The notes: generated by a model not told the origin, from the sequence alone. DNA of 64,000 bases from Oscillospiraceae bacterium (GCA_902775355.1 CACYLY010000003.1:1-64000), one strand, 5' to 3'. Numbered from the stretch's first letter, positions 50,615-58,767 are shown. Translations and numbers: made by a program.

Positions 50615-51508
50615 ATGGAAACGTCGTCTTTCGAGAAAACCGCCACGCGGGTCTCGACCGTCAGCATCATCGTCAATCTGCTGCTTGCGGCCTTCAAGTT
50701 CGTCGCCGGCGCCCTGGGCCATTCCGGCGCCATGATCAGCGACGCCGTGCACTCCTCCTCGGACGTGCTGGGCAGCCTGATCGTCATCGTGGGCGTCAAG
50801 CTCTCGGAGAAGGCCTCGGACAAAGACCACCCCTACGGCCATGAGCGGATGGAAAACGTGGCCTCCCTCCTTCTCGCCGGCATTCTGGCCGCCGCGGGCT
50901 TTGCCATCGGCAAGGAGGCGCTTGTCTCGATCCTTGACGGCAGCTACCGGACAGCAGTCTCCCCCGGCGTGCTGGCTCTGGCGGCCGCCATCGTCTCCAT
51001 CGTGGTGAAGGAAGCCCTGTTCTGGTACACTCTGATCAACGCCAAAAAGATCCGCTCCGGGGCCCTCAAGGCCGAGGCCTGGCACCACCGGTCCGACGCG
51101 CTGTCCTCCGTCGGCGCCCTGATCGGCATCGGCGGCGCCCTGCTGGGCGTCCCCGTCATGGAGCCCATCGCCAGCATCGTGATCTGCCTGTTCATCCTGA
51201 AGGTGGCGGTGGATATCTTCCGGGAATCGGTGGACAAAATGGTGGACCACGCCTGCGACGCCGAAACCGAAGAGAAGCTGCGCCGGTGCGCCGCCGCGGA
51301 GGAGGGCGTGATCCAGGTGGACATGATCCGCACGCGGGAGTTCGGGAGAAGGATCTATGTAGATCTGGAGATCTCCGCCGACGGCAGCCTGACACTGCAC
51401 GAGGCCCATGGCATCGCCCAGCGGGTCCACGACCGGATCGAAACCGGCTTCCCCGACGTAAAGCACATCATGGTCCATGTGAACCCCGCGGAAGAAGCGC
51501 AGAGATAA
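50615..51508 (+). CDS. cation diffusion facilitator (CDF) metal exporter
   Basis: 297 residues. Six helices with metal-site motifs HSGAMISDAVHSSSDVLGS (helix II) and AEAWHHRSDALSSVGAL (helix V), then a C-terminal cytoplasmic domain (from about 215) of the CDF dimerisation type. It exports divalent metals against protons. GGAGGAGCAGCATTCC precedes ATG 50615. The NiCo riboswitch in its leader predicts Ni2+/Co2+ (perhaps Fe2+) as substrate. Confidence 0.93.
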   Translation: METSSFEKTATRVSTVSIIVNLLLAAFKFVAGALGHSGAMISDAVHSSSDVLGSLIVIVGVKLSEKASDKDHPYGHERMENVASLLLAGILAAAGFAIGKEALVSILDGSYRTAVSPGVLALAAAIVSIVVKEALFWYTLINAKKIRSGALKAEAWHHRSDALSSVGALIGIGGALLGVPVMEPIASIVICLFILKVAVDIFRESVDKMVDHACDAETEEKLRRCAAAEEGVIQVDMIRTREFGRRIYVDLEISADGSLTLHEAHGIAQRVHDRIETGFPDVKHIMVHVNPAEEAQR

Positions 51509-51622
51509 CACGGCCTTCCGGGCAGCGAGCTTGTCCCCGCGCAGCCCATCGTCTAATAAACAGTGGGCGGCGCTTTCGCCGGATCATGAATCCCGCAGAA
51601 GCGAAAAACGAATAAGCCCACA

Positions 51623-51664
51623 GAAAGCCCCTGCCGACAACAACAGCTGTCGGCAGGGGCTTTC
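51623..51664. terminator. terminator downstream of the CDF gene
   Basis: Perfect 17-bp stem GAAAGCCCCTGCCGACA / TGTCGGCAGGGGCTTTC. Confidence 0.85.
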
Positions 51665-51762
51665 CGTTTGCAGGATCCTCCGGCGGGCGCGTCTTCCCCG
51701 GGGTCGCTTCAAAGGCAGCCATCGTGTTTGACGAAATGGCTCCGTGTTTCAGCGCCCCGAGC

Positions 51763-52500
51763 TCACACCCCGTAAAAAGCTTTTATGTCCTTCATGGTAT
51801 CCGTCAGGTGCTCTTCCCAGCTTCCCCTTTTATACACTTCACAGTTTGTGTTGCTCGAGAAAGGCCTCTGTTTTGAAGGGAAGAAATGGACCGCGCGAAA
51901 TACGATTTCTCCCATAAATGTTATCACTGCCGCCGAAGCAACTCTTTTCTTTTCGTTCCGGTCAAACTTTACTTCCAGCTTCCCATCCGCAAATGTCCAT
52001 CCCCCATAGGGATCATACGTGATCCTTATTTTCCCATTGTTGCAGGAATAGCCATTTGCATTCGCTCCAGGTACTTTTCTGTCCCGTCCGATCGCGAAAA
52101 GGTGGTTTCCGCCGAATTCATACAAGGTACTCAGCAGATTTCTTGCCGATATCGCTCTTTCCCGCACTCCCTCCAAGGCAGAAAGATATCTTGTCCATTC
52201 GCCGGTCTCAAAAACTTTTGACTTGATATCGCCATTCAGTTTGATGATACAATCAAAAACACAGTGCCCTTTATAATCTATGCTTACCGCTTTTCCCGGG
52301 CTGAATGCATCTGCCGTTTGGGATTTTTCAAGGCAGGAATGGCGTATGAGAATCGAATTATCCTTGTATTGATAGTTGAAATACCCGGCATCCTCGCTTC
52401 CGAACTCTCTGCAGATATCGTACGCGGCAACAAAGATCGGTTTGACTCGGTCTGATAATTCAGAAGCATTGATTTTTTCTGCTCTGCCAAATAAGCCCAT
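51763..52500 (-). CDS. hypothetical protein
   Basis: 245 residues, not recognised. No signal peptide or membrane helix. It begins MGLFGRAEKINASELSDRVKP and has a basic middle (about 110-175) and an aromatic C-terminal end (VFRAVHFFPSKQ). AT-rich compared with the flanks, which suggests acquisition. GGAGGCGG lies upstream of ATG 52500. A 59-residue zinc-finger gene lies just upstream on the same strand, so the two may be one transcript. Confidence 0.6.
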   Translation of the reverse strand: MGLFGRAEKINASELSDRVKPIFVAAYDICREFGSEDAGYFNYQYKDNSILIRHSCLEKSQTADAFSPGKAVSIDYKGHCVFDCIIKLNGDIKSKVFETGEWTRYLSALEGVRERAISARNLLSTLYEFGGNHLFAIGRDRKVPGANANGYSCNNGKIRITYDPYGGWTFADGKLEVKFDRNEKKRVASAAVITFMGEIVFRAVHFFPSKQRPFSSNTNCEVYKRGSWEEHLTDTMKDIKAFYGV

Positions 52501-52602
52501 GGTTTCATCCGCCTCCTTTCGCAGTCGAACAACAAGGAATCTCTCTAGAAATGGCAGTCCAAACTGATCGTTTCATTTCTCAGCAGCTTGATTTTTTGAA
52601 GT

Positions 52603-52782
52603 TTAGTAGTATATTTTCCCAGAACCTTTGCAGCGAGGGCAATCCACGTCGGGGCCAATCACTTGAACCTTTTTCCCTGTCCCTCTGCAATCCGGGCAAG
52701 GTTGAGACGGTCGGCAATTACAGCGTTTTACATCGTATTCGCTAAGATAGACCTTTCCGCATCTGGGGCATGTCCAAGTCAT
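52603..52782 (-). CDS. 59-residue DnaJ-type zinc-finger mini-protein
   Basis: Read directly from the DNA; ATG 52782 has AGGAGG at good spacing. Ten cysteines in 59 residues: CPRCGK near the start, CNC, then CPDCRGTGKK and CPRCKGSGKI. The last two are CxxCxGxG repeats, the zinc-binding unit of DnaJ/Hsp40, but here only two and without a J domain. It probably binds one or two Zn2+. The role is unknown; similar mini-proteins sit near stress or accessory genes. Confidence 0.78.
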   Translation of the reverse strand: MTWTCPRCGKVYLSEYDVKRCNCRPSQPCPDCRGTGKKVQVIGPDVDCPRCKGSGKIYY

Positions 52783-53023
52783 AGTTAATCCTCCTGAGCC
52801 AGTAATTCAGATCTTCTCGTTCATCAATTTGAACTGCCATTTCTTTCATGTGTTGTGTTTCGCCGGTTTCCGTTCTTCCGGGATGATGCCGGTCGGATCA
52901 AATCCGCCGCAGGCTTGCTTGCCGTCACACAGGCTGAACTTCGTTTTGGCGGATATGGGATCCGATCCCAGAGCCTGACAGGAATCAGACCGTCTTTGTC
53001 TGGCGCTTATCAGGTTTACGTAT
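52783..53023 (-). other. ~240-nt leader of the zinc-finger gene
   Basis: No start codon opens a good frame, but one frame after a TGA near 53038 is open to a TGA near 52850 (..FSLCDGKQACGGFDPTGIIP) and might be a gene remnant. A GGGATCGGATCCC palindrome lies at about 52967-52979. No known riboswitch class recognised. Confidence 0.4.
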
Positions 53024-53052
53024 ATTATATCGGATCATGTCCGATTATGCAA
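53024..53052 (-). promoter_or_regulatory. promoter of the zinc-finger gene
   Basis: Minus-strand TTGCAT (53052-53047), 17-bp spacer, TATAAT (53029-53024). A partial palindrome CGGA-CATGA-TCCG lies between the boxes and could be an operator. Confidence 0.72.
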
Positions 53053-53086
53053 TTCTTCTTTTTTCGGCTTGTTTCCTTTTCTCCTG

Positions 53087-53287
53087 TCAAGGGCGGAAAG
53101 CTGGATTGCAAAGCGAAAGCACAGAACCGGAATCATCCATCCACTTCTGTGCTTTCTTTCTGTTATAGGCTTTTGGGTTTTCGCTCCTGCGCGTCACCGG
53201 GCTGACAGTCCAGAGCGTCCGCCTGCGCGCATCCAGCTCCCGCTTCTTCTTTTTGGAGAGCTTTTCATACGGTATGAACTTTTCCAT
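53087..53287 (-). CDS. conserved small basic protein
   Basis: 66 residues, very basic: MEKFIPYEKLSKKKKRELDA at the start and NPKAYNRKKAQKW in the second half, a pattern I recall from uncharacterised small Firmicute proteins. It may bind nucleic acid. ATG 53287 has AAGGAGG upstream; the ATG at 53305 overlaps that site. Own promoter at 53322-53351. Not known functionally. Confidence 0.7.
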   Translation of the reverse strand: MEKFIPYEKLSKKKKRELDARRRTLWTVSPVTRRSENPKAYNRKKAQKWMDDSGSVLSLCNPAFRP

Positions 53288-53321
53288 CGGATAAACCTCC
53301 TTCATTCGGTTGCTCTAGGGT

Positions 53322-53351
53322 ACTATAGCCGATCAAGACCTGTGTTGTCAA
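53322..53351 (-). promoter_or_regulatory. promoter of small basic protein gene
   Basis: Minus-strand TTGACA (53351-53346), 18-bp spacer, TATAGT (53327-53322). Confidence 0.75.
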
Positions 53352-53381
53352 GACCTGCCCATGCTTGAGGCGTTCATTTCC

Positions 53382-54233
53382 TCATTGACGGCATGACACG
53401 AGGAGCGCCGCCAGATAATACACGATAAAGATGATGTTGGTAAAGCCGCCGGAGAGGATCATGTGCAGTCCCTTCGGCAGCTTCCGGGTCAGGGGCCGCA
53501 GCAGGAACAGAACGCCCGGCGACAGGACCGCCATCCATGCCGGAAGCGCCGTCTTCCCCGTCACGAGCAGGAACAGCAGGACAAGCAGGACAAGCAGGCC
53601 CAGCCCTTCCCCCAGGTAGAGGAGGAGCGGCAGCTTCTGAAAATAGGCCAGCGCGATCTCCAGGTCTTTTCGCTGCTCATCCCCGCCGAGCAGGCCCAGA
53701 TAGGCGCAATGGCTGTGGTAGGCGCCGCCTGCGATGATCCCCAGGCAGCTCAGGAGAAAGGCGGCAAAAGCAAGCGCACGGCTGGCTTCCTCCGTGATCA
53801 GCACGATGTGATAATGATCATCGGATAGCGAAATCCATCGAGGGTTCGATGGATTTCGCAGCCAAACGACAAGTTTGGCTGCGAATGATTCTTGGAATCA
53901 TTCGCCCGATGCTCATTGCAATGAGGATAGGGCAAAAGAGCACAGCTCTTTTGCTGAGCAGCTTTGTATACACAAAGCTGCTCGGTGCAACGCTTTTCAG
54001 CGTTGCACCATCCGATCGTCATTATAAAAGCCGACGCAGTACAAAAACGCGGCGACGGGTCCGATCCAGCCGCCCAGCATCACCCGTTTTTTCTGCAGCT
54101 TTTTCATGATGTCGATGATGGGGTCCAGGCTGCCGTTCTGTTCAAAATCGTCTTTGTCATAGTACAGGGTCATGTCCCCGCAGAACATCAGCGCCGCCCC
54201 GAAAAGACCGACAATCCGCGTTGTCAATAGCAT
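53382..54233 (-). pseudogene. DUF6796-like membrane protein gene interrupted by a 213-bp insertion
   Basis: The N-terminal half (54233 down to 54027) has a membrane helix and ends GPVAAFLYCVGFY. The C-terminal half (53810 to 53382) continues HIVLITEEASRALAFAAFLL, GIIAGGAYHSHCAYLGLLGG and four more helices. Both halves use the same frame. Removing the repeat element at 53814-54026 joins them as GFY-HIVLIT without a break. The element adds 213 bp (71 codons) in frame but supplies stop codons, so the protein is truncated. The family name is recalled. Confidence 0.85.
53811..54026. mobile_element. MITE-like inverted-repeat element made of seven consecutive hairpins
   Basis: Ends are inverted repeats: ATAATGATCATCGGAT (53811-53826) against the complement of ATCCGATCGTCATTAT (54010-54025), 14 of 16 matching. 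Inside, seven hairpins tile the sequence with almost no spacer: 53828-53859 (14-bp stem), 53860-53880 (8), 53881-53905 (10), 53906-53931 (6 plus), 53932-53954 (10), 53956-53983 (12), 53984-54009 (10). The direct repeat ATA flanks it (53811-53813, 54024-54026), fitting a target duplication. No coding capacity. Confidence 0.85.
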
Positions 54234-54273
54234 GATTCTTCTCCTTCCTTCGTTGGGAAGTTCCTCATACCCC

Positions 54274-54984
54274 TTATTTCAGCGGATACAGCTTGATCCG
54301 CTCCAGGCTCTTTCGGTATTTCCGGAGATCCGCGGTCTTGAAGGGCTTGCCGTGCCCGGGGTAGAGCAGGACGGGCGCCTTCTGCAGGATCGTGTCCCAG
54401 GACTTCTTATACTGCTCCGGGTTTTCGATCCAGATGATCGTCCTGCGTCGGCTGGGGAAGCCGTTCATGGCCGCGTCCCCGCAGAAGAGCTTGTCGCCCA
54501 CCAGCAGGGAGATGTGGTCCGCCGTGTGCCCCGGCGTCTCGAGGATCTCATAGGGAAAGCCCAGCGAGCGGAAGCGCTCGGAGTCGATGGGGATCAGCCG
54601 GTCCAGAAACGCGTCCTGAATGGGCGGATAGCGGTGCTCGCCGTGGCCGAACAGGGCCAGGATCTGGCAGAAGAGCCAGGCCAAATACGAAGAGCAGCCG
54701 CCCGCAAAGGAGTTCTGCCCGCGCTTCAGCCCCGCCACGGCCCCGGGGTGCAGGATCACCTCCGCGTCCGTCGCGGCCAGGACCTCGTTGAGAAAACCTG
54801 CGTGGTCGTCATGGGCGTGGGTGAGAAAGACGAATCGGATCTCCTTGGGATCGACGCCGTTCTTCTTCAGCATCTTCAAAAAGCGCGGGAAGCTCCCGTC
54901 GTATCCGGTGTCGACCAGAATAGTACCGAGGTCCGAGGAGATCAGATAATTGTTGACCACCCGATTGCCGAGATTGCAGATCAT
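54274..54984 (-). CDS. MBL-fold metallo-hydrolase
   Basis: 236 residues with the metal motif THAHDDHAGF (H-x-H-x-D-H), downstream ETPGHTADHIS and LFCGDAAMNGFPS, and a final LLYPGHGKPF. Zinc-dependent hydrolase; substrate unknown (MBL proteins act on thioesters, lactones, nucleic acids and others). First of a series of unrelated minus-strand single genes. Confidence 0.92.
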   Translation of the reverse strand: MICNLGNRVVNNYLISSDLGTILVDTGYDGSFPRFLKMLKKNGVDPKEIRFVFLTHAHDDHAGFLNEVLAATDAEVILHPGAVAGLKRGQNSFAGGCSSYLAWLFCQILALFGHGEHRYPPIQDAFLDRLIPIDSERFRSLGFPYEILETPGHTADHISLLVGDKLFCGDAAMNGFPSRRRTIIWIENPEQYKKSWDTILQKAPVLLYPGHGKPFKTADLRKYRKSLERIKLYPLK

Positions 54985-55026
54985 GTTTTCCCTCCTTGCC
55001 CAAAGAAGCTGCAGAAAATCCCTGTT

Positions 55027-55710
55027 TTATTCTATTTGGCCGACACGGACAAAGGCGTTCTGACACCAGCGGAAGATGCGTCGAAAGTCCGTGTCAAAAT
55101 CAAACTCATCCGGGTATTCCGCCATTTCCAGGATGGCGCGGTCTTCTTCGGAAACCTGTTCCTTGAGCTCCCGCTTGGTCACCGCGAAGGATCCGCTCTC
55201 CAGAAAATGCAGATTCTGAATCAGGAAAAACGCGCTTTTGCATGTGCCCCGAAACTTCGCCATGTTCTTCTCCCGGTCGGCGTGAATATAGCGATGGCAG
55301 AGCTCGTGATACAGATTCCCCAGGCTCAGTTTGACATAGTTGATCTCGTCCCGGCGCGCTGCGGGCGGAAGAAAGTCCTTCAATTCGCCGAACAAATCTT
55401 TCGTCGTGTGGCGCAGCTGGCAGACCTCAAGGGGATTCCACAGCAGCATCTCGTTTTTGCCGCAGATGAACCCGCAGGACTTCTCATAGGCTCCGATCTT
55501 CTTCAGAATGTCCCGGTACGCGTCCAGATCCGCAGCCGAGAAGTCTTCCAGGAGGATCATGACGTCGATATCGCTTTGATCGGTCGCTTCCCCGCGCATG
55601 TAGCTGCCTTGCAGCCCAACATACAGCAAGCGCTCCCGGAAGCTGTTTTTGCACGCCCCGATCAGCTTCTGCAAATAGTCTTCAATATCAAAGGTCTTTG
55701 CTTCTTTCAT
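55027..55710 (-). CDS. nucleotidyltransferase-domain protein
   Basis: 227 residues. GLQGSYMRGEATDQSDIDVMILL is the GS...DxD signature of the MNT/pol-beta superfamily; the C-terminal half (from about 120) is helical, with a Tyr/His-rich segment LYHELCHRYIHADREKN, resembling the HEPN-like helical bundle. Such proteins can modify small molecules or proteins by nucleotide transfer. ATG 55710 follows GGAGGAG. Function unknown. Confidence 0.85.
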   Translation of the reverse strand: MKEAKTFDIEDYLQKLIGACKNSFRERLLYVGLQGSYMRGEATDQSDIDVMILLEDFSAADLDAYRDILKKIGAYEKSCGFICGKNEMLLWNPLEVCQLRHTTKDLFGELKDFLPPAARRDEINYVKLSLGNLYHELCHRYIHADREKNMAKFRGTCKSAFFLIQNLHFLESGSFAVTKRELKEQVSEEDRAILEMAEYPDEFDFDTDFRRIFRWCQNAFVRVGQIE

Positions 55711-55760
55711 GAAAGCTCCTCCGCAAATCCCGGCTTGTCGTGTTCCCAGCAAACGGGAAC

Positions 55761-56546
55761 TTATCTGCAAATAAACATTCCGTATTCCTTAGGCAGATCG
55801 ATCGCTCCGTCAACTGTATGCGCCTTTATGATATCCCTTATCTTTTGGACCGGGAGATTCATAACGGTCTTGAACGAAGCAAGGCTGCGCAAGTATTCCA
55901 CAAGGTCCTCCGCTTTGGTAACGTGAAGGGAGTCTTCATAGAATACAGGTGTAATATCCTCAAAGAAGCTGCTGAGTATTTCCTTCCCGTTCTGCATCGT
56001 GAAGTTGTGGTTCGGCCTGAAACCCGCTCCGACAAGCTTGAACCACTCCGCAAGCCTGTCGGTAAAGTTGTGTTCTCCATATGTAGCGCAGTAAAATACG
56101 CCGCCCTTTTTCAGCACTCTCCGCACTTCTCGAAGTCCCTTTTCGAGATCAGGAACATGATAAAGCATGGAATTGGCGATCACAACATCAAAAGTATCAT
56201 CCGGAAAAGGAAGGTCCTGAATATCCGCGTTCCGGTACACAATATTGCCGCGTTCGCCAAGATTGTTTTTCGCAGCTTCAAGCATGCTTTTCGATAAATC
56301 TGTGAGAACAAGCTTTCTGCATTTTGCTGCAAGATCCTCATGACCGCGCCATATGTTCCCCGTACCGCATCCGATTTCCAATACCGTCATCCTGTCACGG
56401 ATATCATAATGGGAAACAAGCCAGGCGCCGTAGCCCTGTCTGTTTGTAGAATGCTTTTCGTGAAACGTCAGCCGGATATCCAGACCCTTTGGCACGGCGT
56501 ACTGGGCTTTCACCGCGGCTGAATCGTTAGAACTGCCGATCTTCAT
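55761..56546 (-). CDS. class I SAM-dependent methyltransferase
   Basis: 261 residues with SAM-binding motif VLEIGCGTGNIWRGH, motif IV DVVIANSMLYHVPD and LREVRRVLKKGG. Small-molecule methyltransferase (methyltransferase_11/25 type). GGAGAGAG precedes ATG 56546; upstream in-frame starts lack a site. Lower GC than core genes. Confidence 0.92.
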   Translation of the reverse strand: MKIGSSNDSAAVKAQYAVPKGLDIRLTFHEKHSTNRQGYGAWLVSHYDIRDRMTVLEIGCGTGNIWRGHEDLAAKCRKLVLTDLSKSMLEAAKNNLGERGNIVYRNADIQDLPFPDDTFDVVIANSMLYHVPDLEKGLREVRRVLKKGGVFYCATYGEHNFTDRLAEWFKLVGAGFRPNHNFTMQNGKEILSSFFEDITPVFYEDSLHVTKAEDLVEYLRSLASFKTVMNLPVQKIRDIIKAHTVDGAIDLPKEYGMFICR

Positions 56547-56628
56547 TTGTTCTCTCTCCTGCAGTTGCAAAATCTTCAACAAATCCCGCATTGTCGCTGC
56601 CTTACAAGCGGGAATGTTCCCCTCTCGT

Positions 56629-57477
56629 TTATCTTTTCTCTGTTATTTCCCCGTACAGTTCCGGATGGCGATTCTTCATGCCCCAGACTTCACGGCGGCG
56701 GTAATCCCGCAGCATGTCCACGTCCAGCTCGGCCGTGTACACGCCTTCTCCCTCCCCTGCCTCGAACACGCAGGTGTCCCGCGAGCTGGGAAGCTCCGGG
56801 AGATAGACGACGCCGTCGAACAGGGTGGAATGGCCGTTGCAGTCCGGATGGGGAGACGGGTAATTGCAGGTGGCGATGGCCAGCATGTTTTCATAGGCTC
56901 TGCCCCGAAGCTGGGCCAGGCGGTTCAGCTCCATCGGGCAGGCGTTGGGGACCAGAAGGAGCTCCGCTCCTTTCAGCATCAGGATCCGGGCACTCTCCGG
57001 AAACTCCCGGTCATAACAGATCATGGAGCCGACCTTTATGATCCCGTCCTTCGTGTCCAGGTCCGCGACAAAGAAGCTGTCGCCGGCGTCCAGGACGCTT
57101 TCGTCGTCCTCTTCTCCAAAATCGCAGATATGGACCTTGGAATAGCAGTACTGCAGTTTTCCGTGCCGGTCGAAAAGGCAGACCGTGTTTCTCGGTTTCG
57201 GCTCGTGCCGTTCCAGAAAGGTGACGGCGATGGCCAGATCCAGCTCCGCCGCCAGCTCCGAAAAGCGCTGCACAAAAGCGCTGTCGCAGGGAACGGCGCA
57301 TTCCCGCAGACTTTCCCTTTCACGCGGAAAGCTGTATCCGCAGCTCCACATTTCCGGGAAGATCGCAAGGTCCGCGCCCTTTTCTTTTGCCTGAAGGCAG
57401 GCCTTGATCCCCTTCTCCAGGTTTTCCTGCAAGCTCCCCGCCGGAAGGAGCTGCAAAAATGCGATCGTCAGCTTCAT
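56629..57477 (-). CDS. carbon-nitrogen hydrolase (nitrilase superfamily)
   Basis: 282 residues. Catalytic triad visible: Glu in IFPEMWSCGYSF, Lys in CYSKVHICDFGEE and Cys in GSMICYDREFPESARIL. The family hydrolyses amides or nitriles (for example omega-amidase or N-carbamoyl enzymes); substrate unknown. ATG 57477 follows AAGGAGAACGAT; a longer frame covers repeats. Confidence 0.92.
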   Translation of the reverse strand: MKLTIAFLQLLPAGSLQENLEKGIKACLQAKEKGADLAIFPEMWSCGYSFPRERESLRECAVPCDSAFVQRFSELAAELDLAIAVTFLERHEPKPRNTVCLFDRHGKLQYCYSKVHICDFGEEDDESVLDAGDSFFVADLDTKDGIIKVGSMICYDREFPESARILMLKGAELLLVPNACPMELNRLAQLRGRAYENMLAIATCNYPSPHPDCNGHSTLFDGVVYLPELPSSRDTCVFEAGEGEGVYTAELDVDMLRDYRRREVWGMKNRHPELYGEITEKR

Positions 57478-57731
57478 ATCGTTCTCCTTATCACAAGGAT
57501 CCTTTGCAAATTCCGGGTTGCCGAGGGGTTGGGACAACATCGCAGGGGCGCATCACGATGCGCCCGCCTGCATTGCGCCGCGTCGGCGGGCGATTCATGA
57601 ATCGCCCCTACGAAGGGGGCCGGAGAAAGGCGTGTGCTGGGGCCGGGTTTTCCCGCTGACGCGGACCCGGTACCGCGTCGGCGGGAGGGGACAAGCCCCT
57701 CCCCTACGGCATACACGCAGCGTCTCGGCAG
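57478..57731. repeat. intergenic palindromic repeats
   Basis: Perfect palindrome GGGCGATTCATGAATCGCCC (57588-57607) and a second hairpin GGGCGCATCACGATGCGCCC (about 57546-57565), plus GGCGGGAGGGG / CCCCTCCC arms near 57680-57712. These look like known-type GC-rich intergenic repeats; no gene. Confidence 0.7.
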
Positions 57732-57914
57732 ATCCCGATTCGCCGTTGCCCAGCAAACTGGAAGTTATCGGGGAGATCGCCCCCCTTGCCTAAAGGGGGG
57801 TGGCCGAGCGAAGCGAGGTCGGGGGGATATAAAATCACCCTGAAACGATCGAGCCCCCTTTAGGCAAGGGGGCTTTTTGCCCGACAAATCCCGATCCGCC
57901 GTTGCCCTGCAAGC
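57732..57914. repeat. 183-bp repeat, copy 1 of 2
   Basis: Nearly identical to 58572-58751. Contains CCCCCCTTGCCTAAAGGGG hairpin, GGTGGCCGAGCGAAGCGAGG and CCCCCTTTAGGCAAGGGGG followed by T-run, which can end transcription. Lies 3' of the GyrI-like gene. Confidence 0.93.
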
Positions 57915-57923
57915 GATAATCTG

Positions 57924-58556
57924 TCACACGCTTTTTACAGGATGCCGAATGACGGTCTTCCACTTCTCAGGCGGGACTTTTCTGGCGTCGGATAAATAGA
58001 TCTCGTGGTGGAGGCGGGTATTCGAAAAATCGTTTTGGAATCCGTTCTCCGCGAGAAAGCGATCCATAACCGCAACGGTCTCAGGCTCATTGTCGAACGG
58101 ACCGACATGCATGATCTGCACGCAAAGCCCTTCATCAACGGTGAGGAACTCGGCCATGGAGCAATCAAGTTTTTTCTTCTTTGCCGCCATCTCCACAGCC
58201 CAGTCAAAATCTTTCCTTGTGATGAAATCCGGCAAACGAATAACGGAGATCCAGCTGAAACGCGATTTATCGGTGTAATCTATGCCTTCGACATTGTCTT
58301 GCCACCAAAAGCCCTCGAGCGGCGGGACAACATAATCATAAAAGCCCGCGATCCGATAGTCGGTCTTATAGCTCATTTTCAGCGTATAGGCGACGGCATA
58401 TAAAACGCTGATTGCCTGTTGATAAGCGCCGCCTTCTTCATTGGGATCGCCCGTTCCTCTTACTGCGATATAATTCGCCGCGGGAACGCTTACAATCTCC
58501 GGTTTGTTTTTCGGCATATAGAATTCTTTGTACTCTTTCTTGAAATCAAACGCCAT
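57924..58556 (-). CDS. GyrI-like small-molecule-binding protein
   Basis: 210 residues: FDFKKEYKEFYMPKNKPEI start and the GyrI-like (SOUL-fold) body VPAANYIAVRGTGDPNEEGG, YAVAYTLKMSYK, CVQIMHVGPFDNEPETV. Proteins of this type bind or hydrolyse small hydrophobic compounds. Low GC suggests transfer. It is exactly framed by two copies of a 180-bp repeat (57732-57914 and 58572-58751). Confidence 0.9.
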   Translation of the reverse strand: MAFDFKKEYKEFYMPKNKPEIVSVPAANYIAVRGTGDPNEEGGAYQQAISVLYAVAYTLKMSYKTDYRIAGFYDYVVPPLEGFWWQDNVEGIDYTDKSRFSWISVIRLPDFITRKDFDWAVEMAAKKKKLDCSMAEFLTVDEGLCVQIMHVGPFDNEPETVAVMDRFLAENGFQNDFSNTRLHHEIYLSDARKVPPEKWKTVIRHPVKSV

Positions 58557-58571
58557 CTTTACAGCCCCTCC

Positions 58572-58751
58572 ATCCCGATTCGCCGTTGCCCTGCAAACTG
58601 GAAGTTATCGGGGAGATCGCCCCCCTTGCCTAAAGGGGGGTGGCCGAGCGAAGCGAGGTCGGGGGGATATAAAATCACCCTGAAACGATCGCCTTTAGGC
58701 AAGGGGGGCTTTTTGCCCGACAAATCCCGATCCGCCGTTGCCCTGCAAGCG
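58572..58751. repeat. 180-bp repeat, copy 2 of 2
   Basis: Same sequence as 57732-57914 except for a short deletion/substitution near 58690 (GATCGCCTTTAGGC against GATCGAGCCCCCTTTAGGC). It lies just 5' of the GyrI-like start. Confidence 0.93.
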
Positions 58752-58767
58752 GGAATTTGCAGATCTC

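Noticed and set aside
52850..53036. Small gene in the leader of the zinc-finger gene (..KTKFSLCDGKQACGG..)
   Set aside because: No start codon or ribosome site after the upstream TGA; at most a remnant.
53828..54009. CRISPR array
   Set aside because: The hairpins differ in sequence and there are no constant repeats with spacers.
55725..58760. True integron cassette array
   Set aside because: No integron integrase or attI visible; the repeats lack obvious attC R/L boxes. Kept only as a cassette-like finding.
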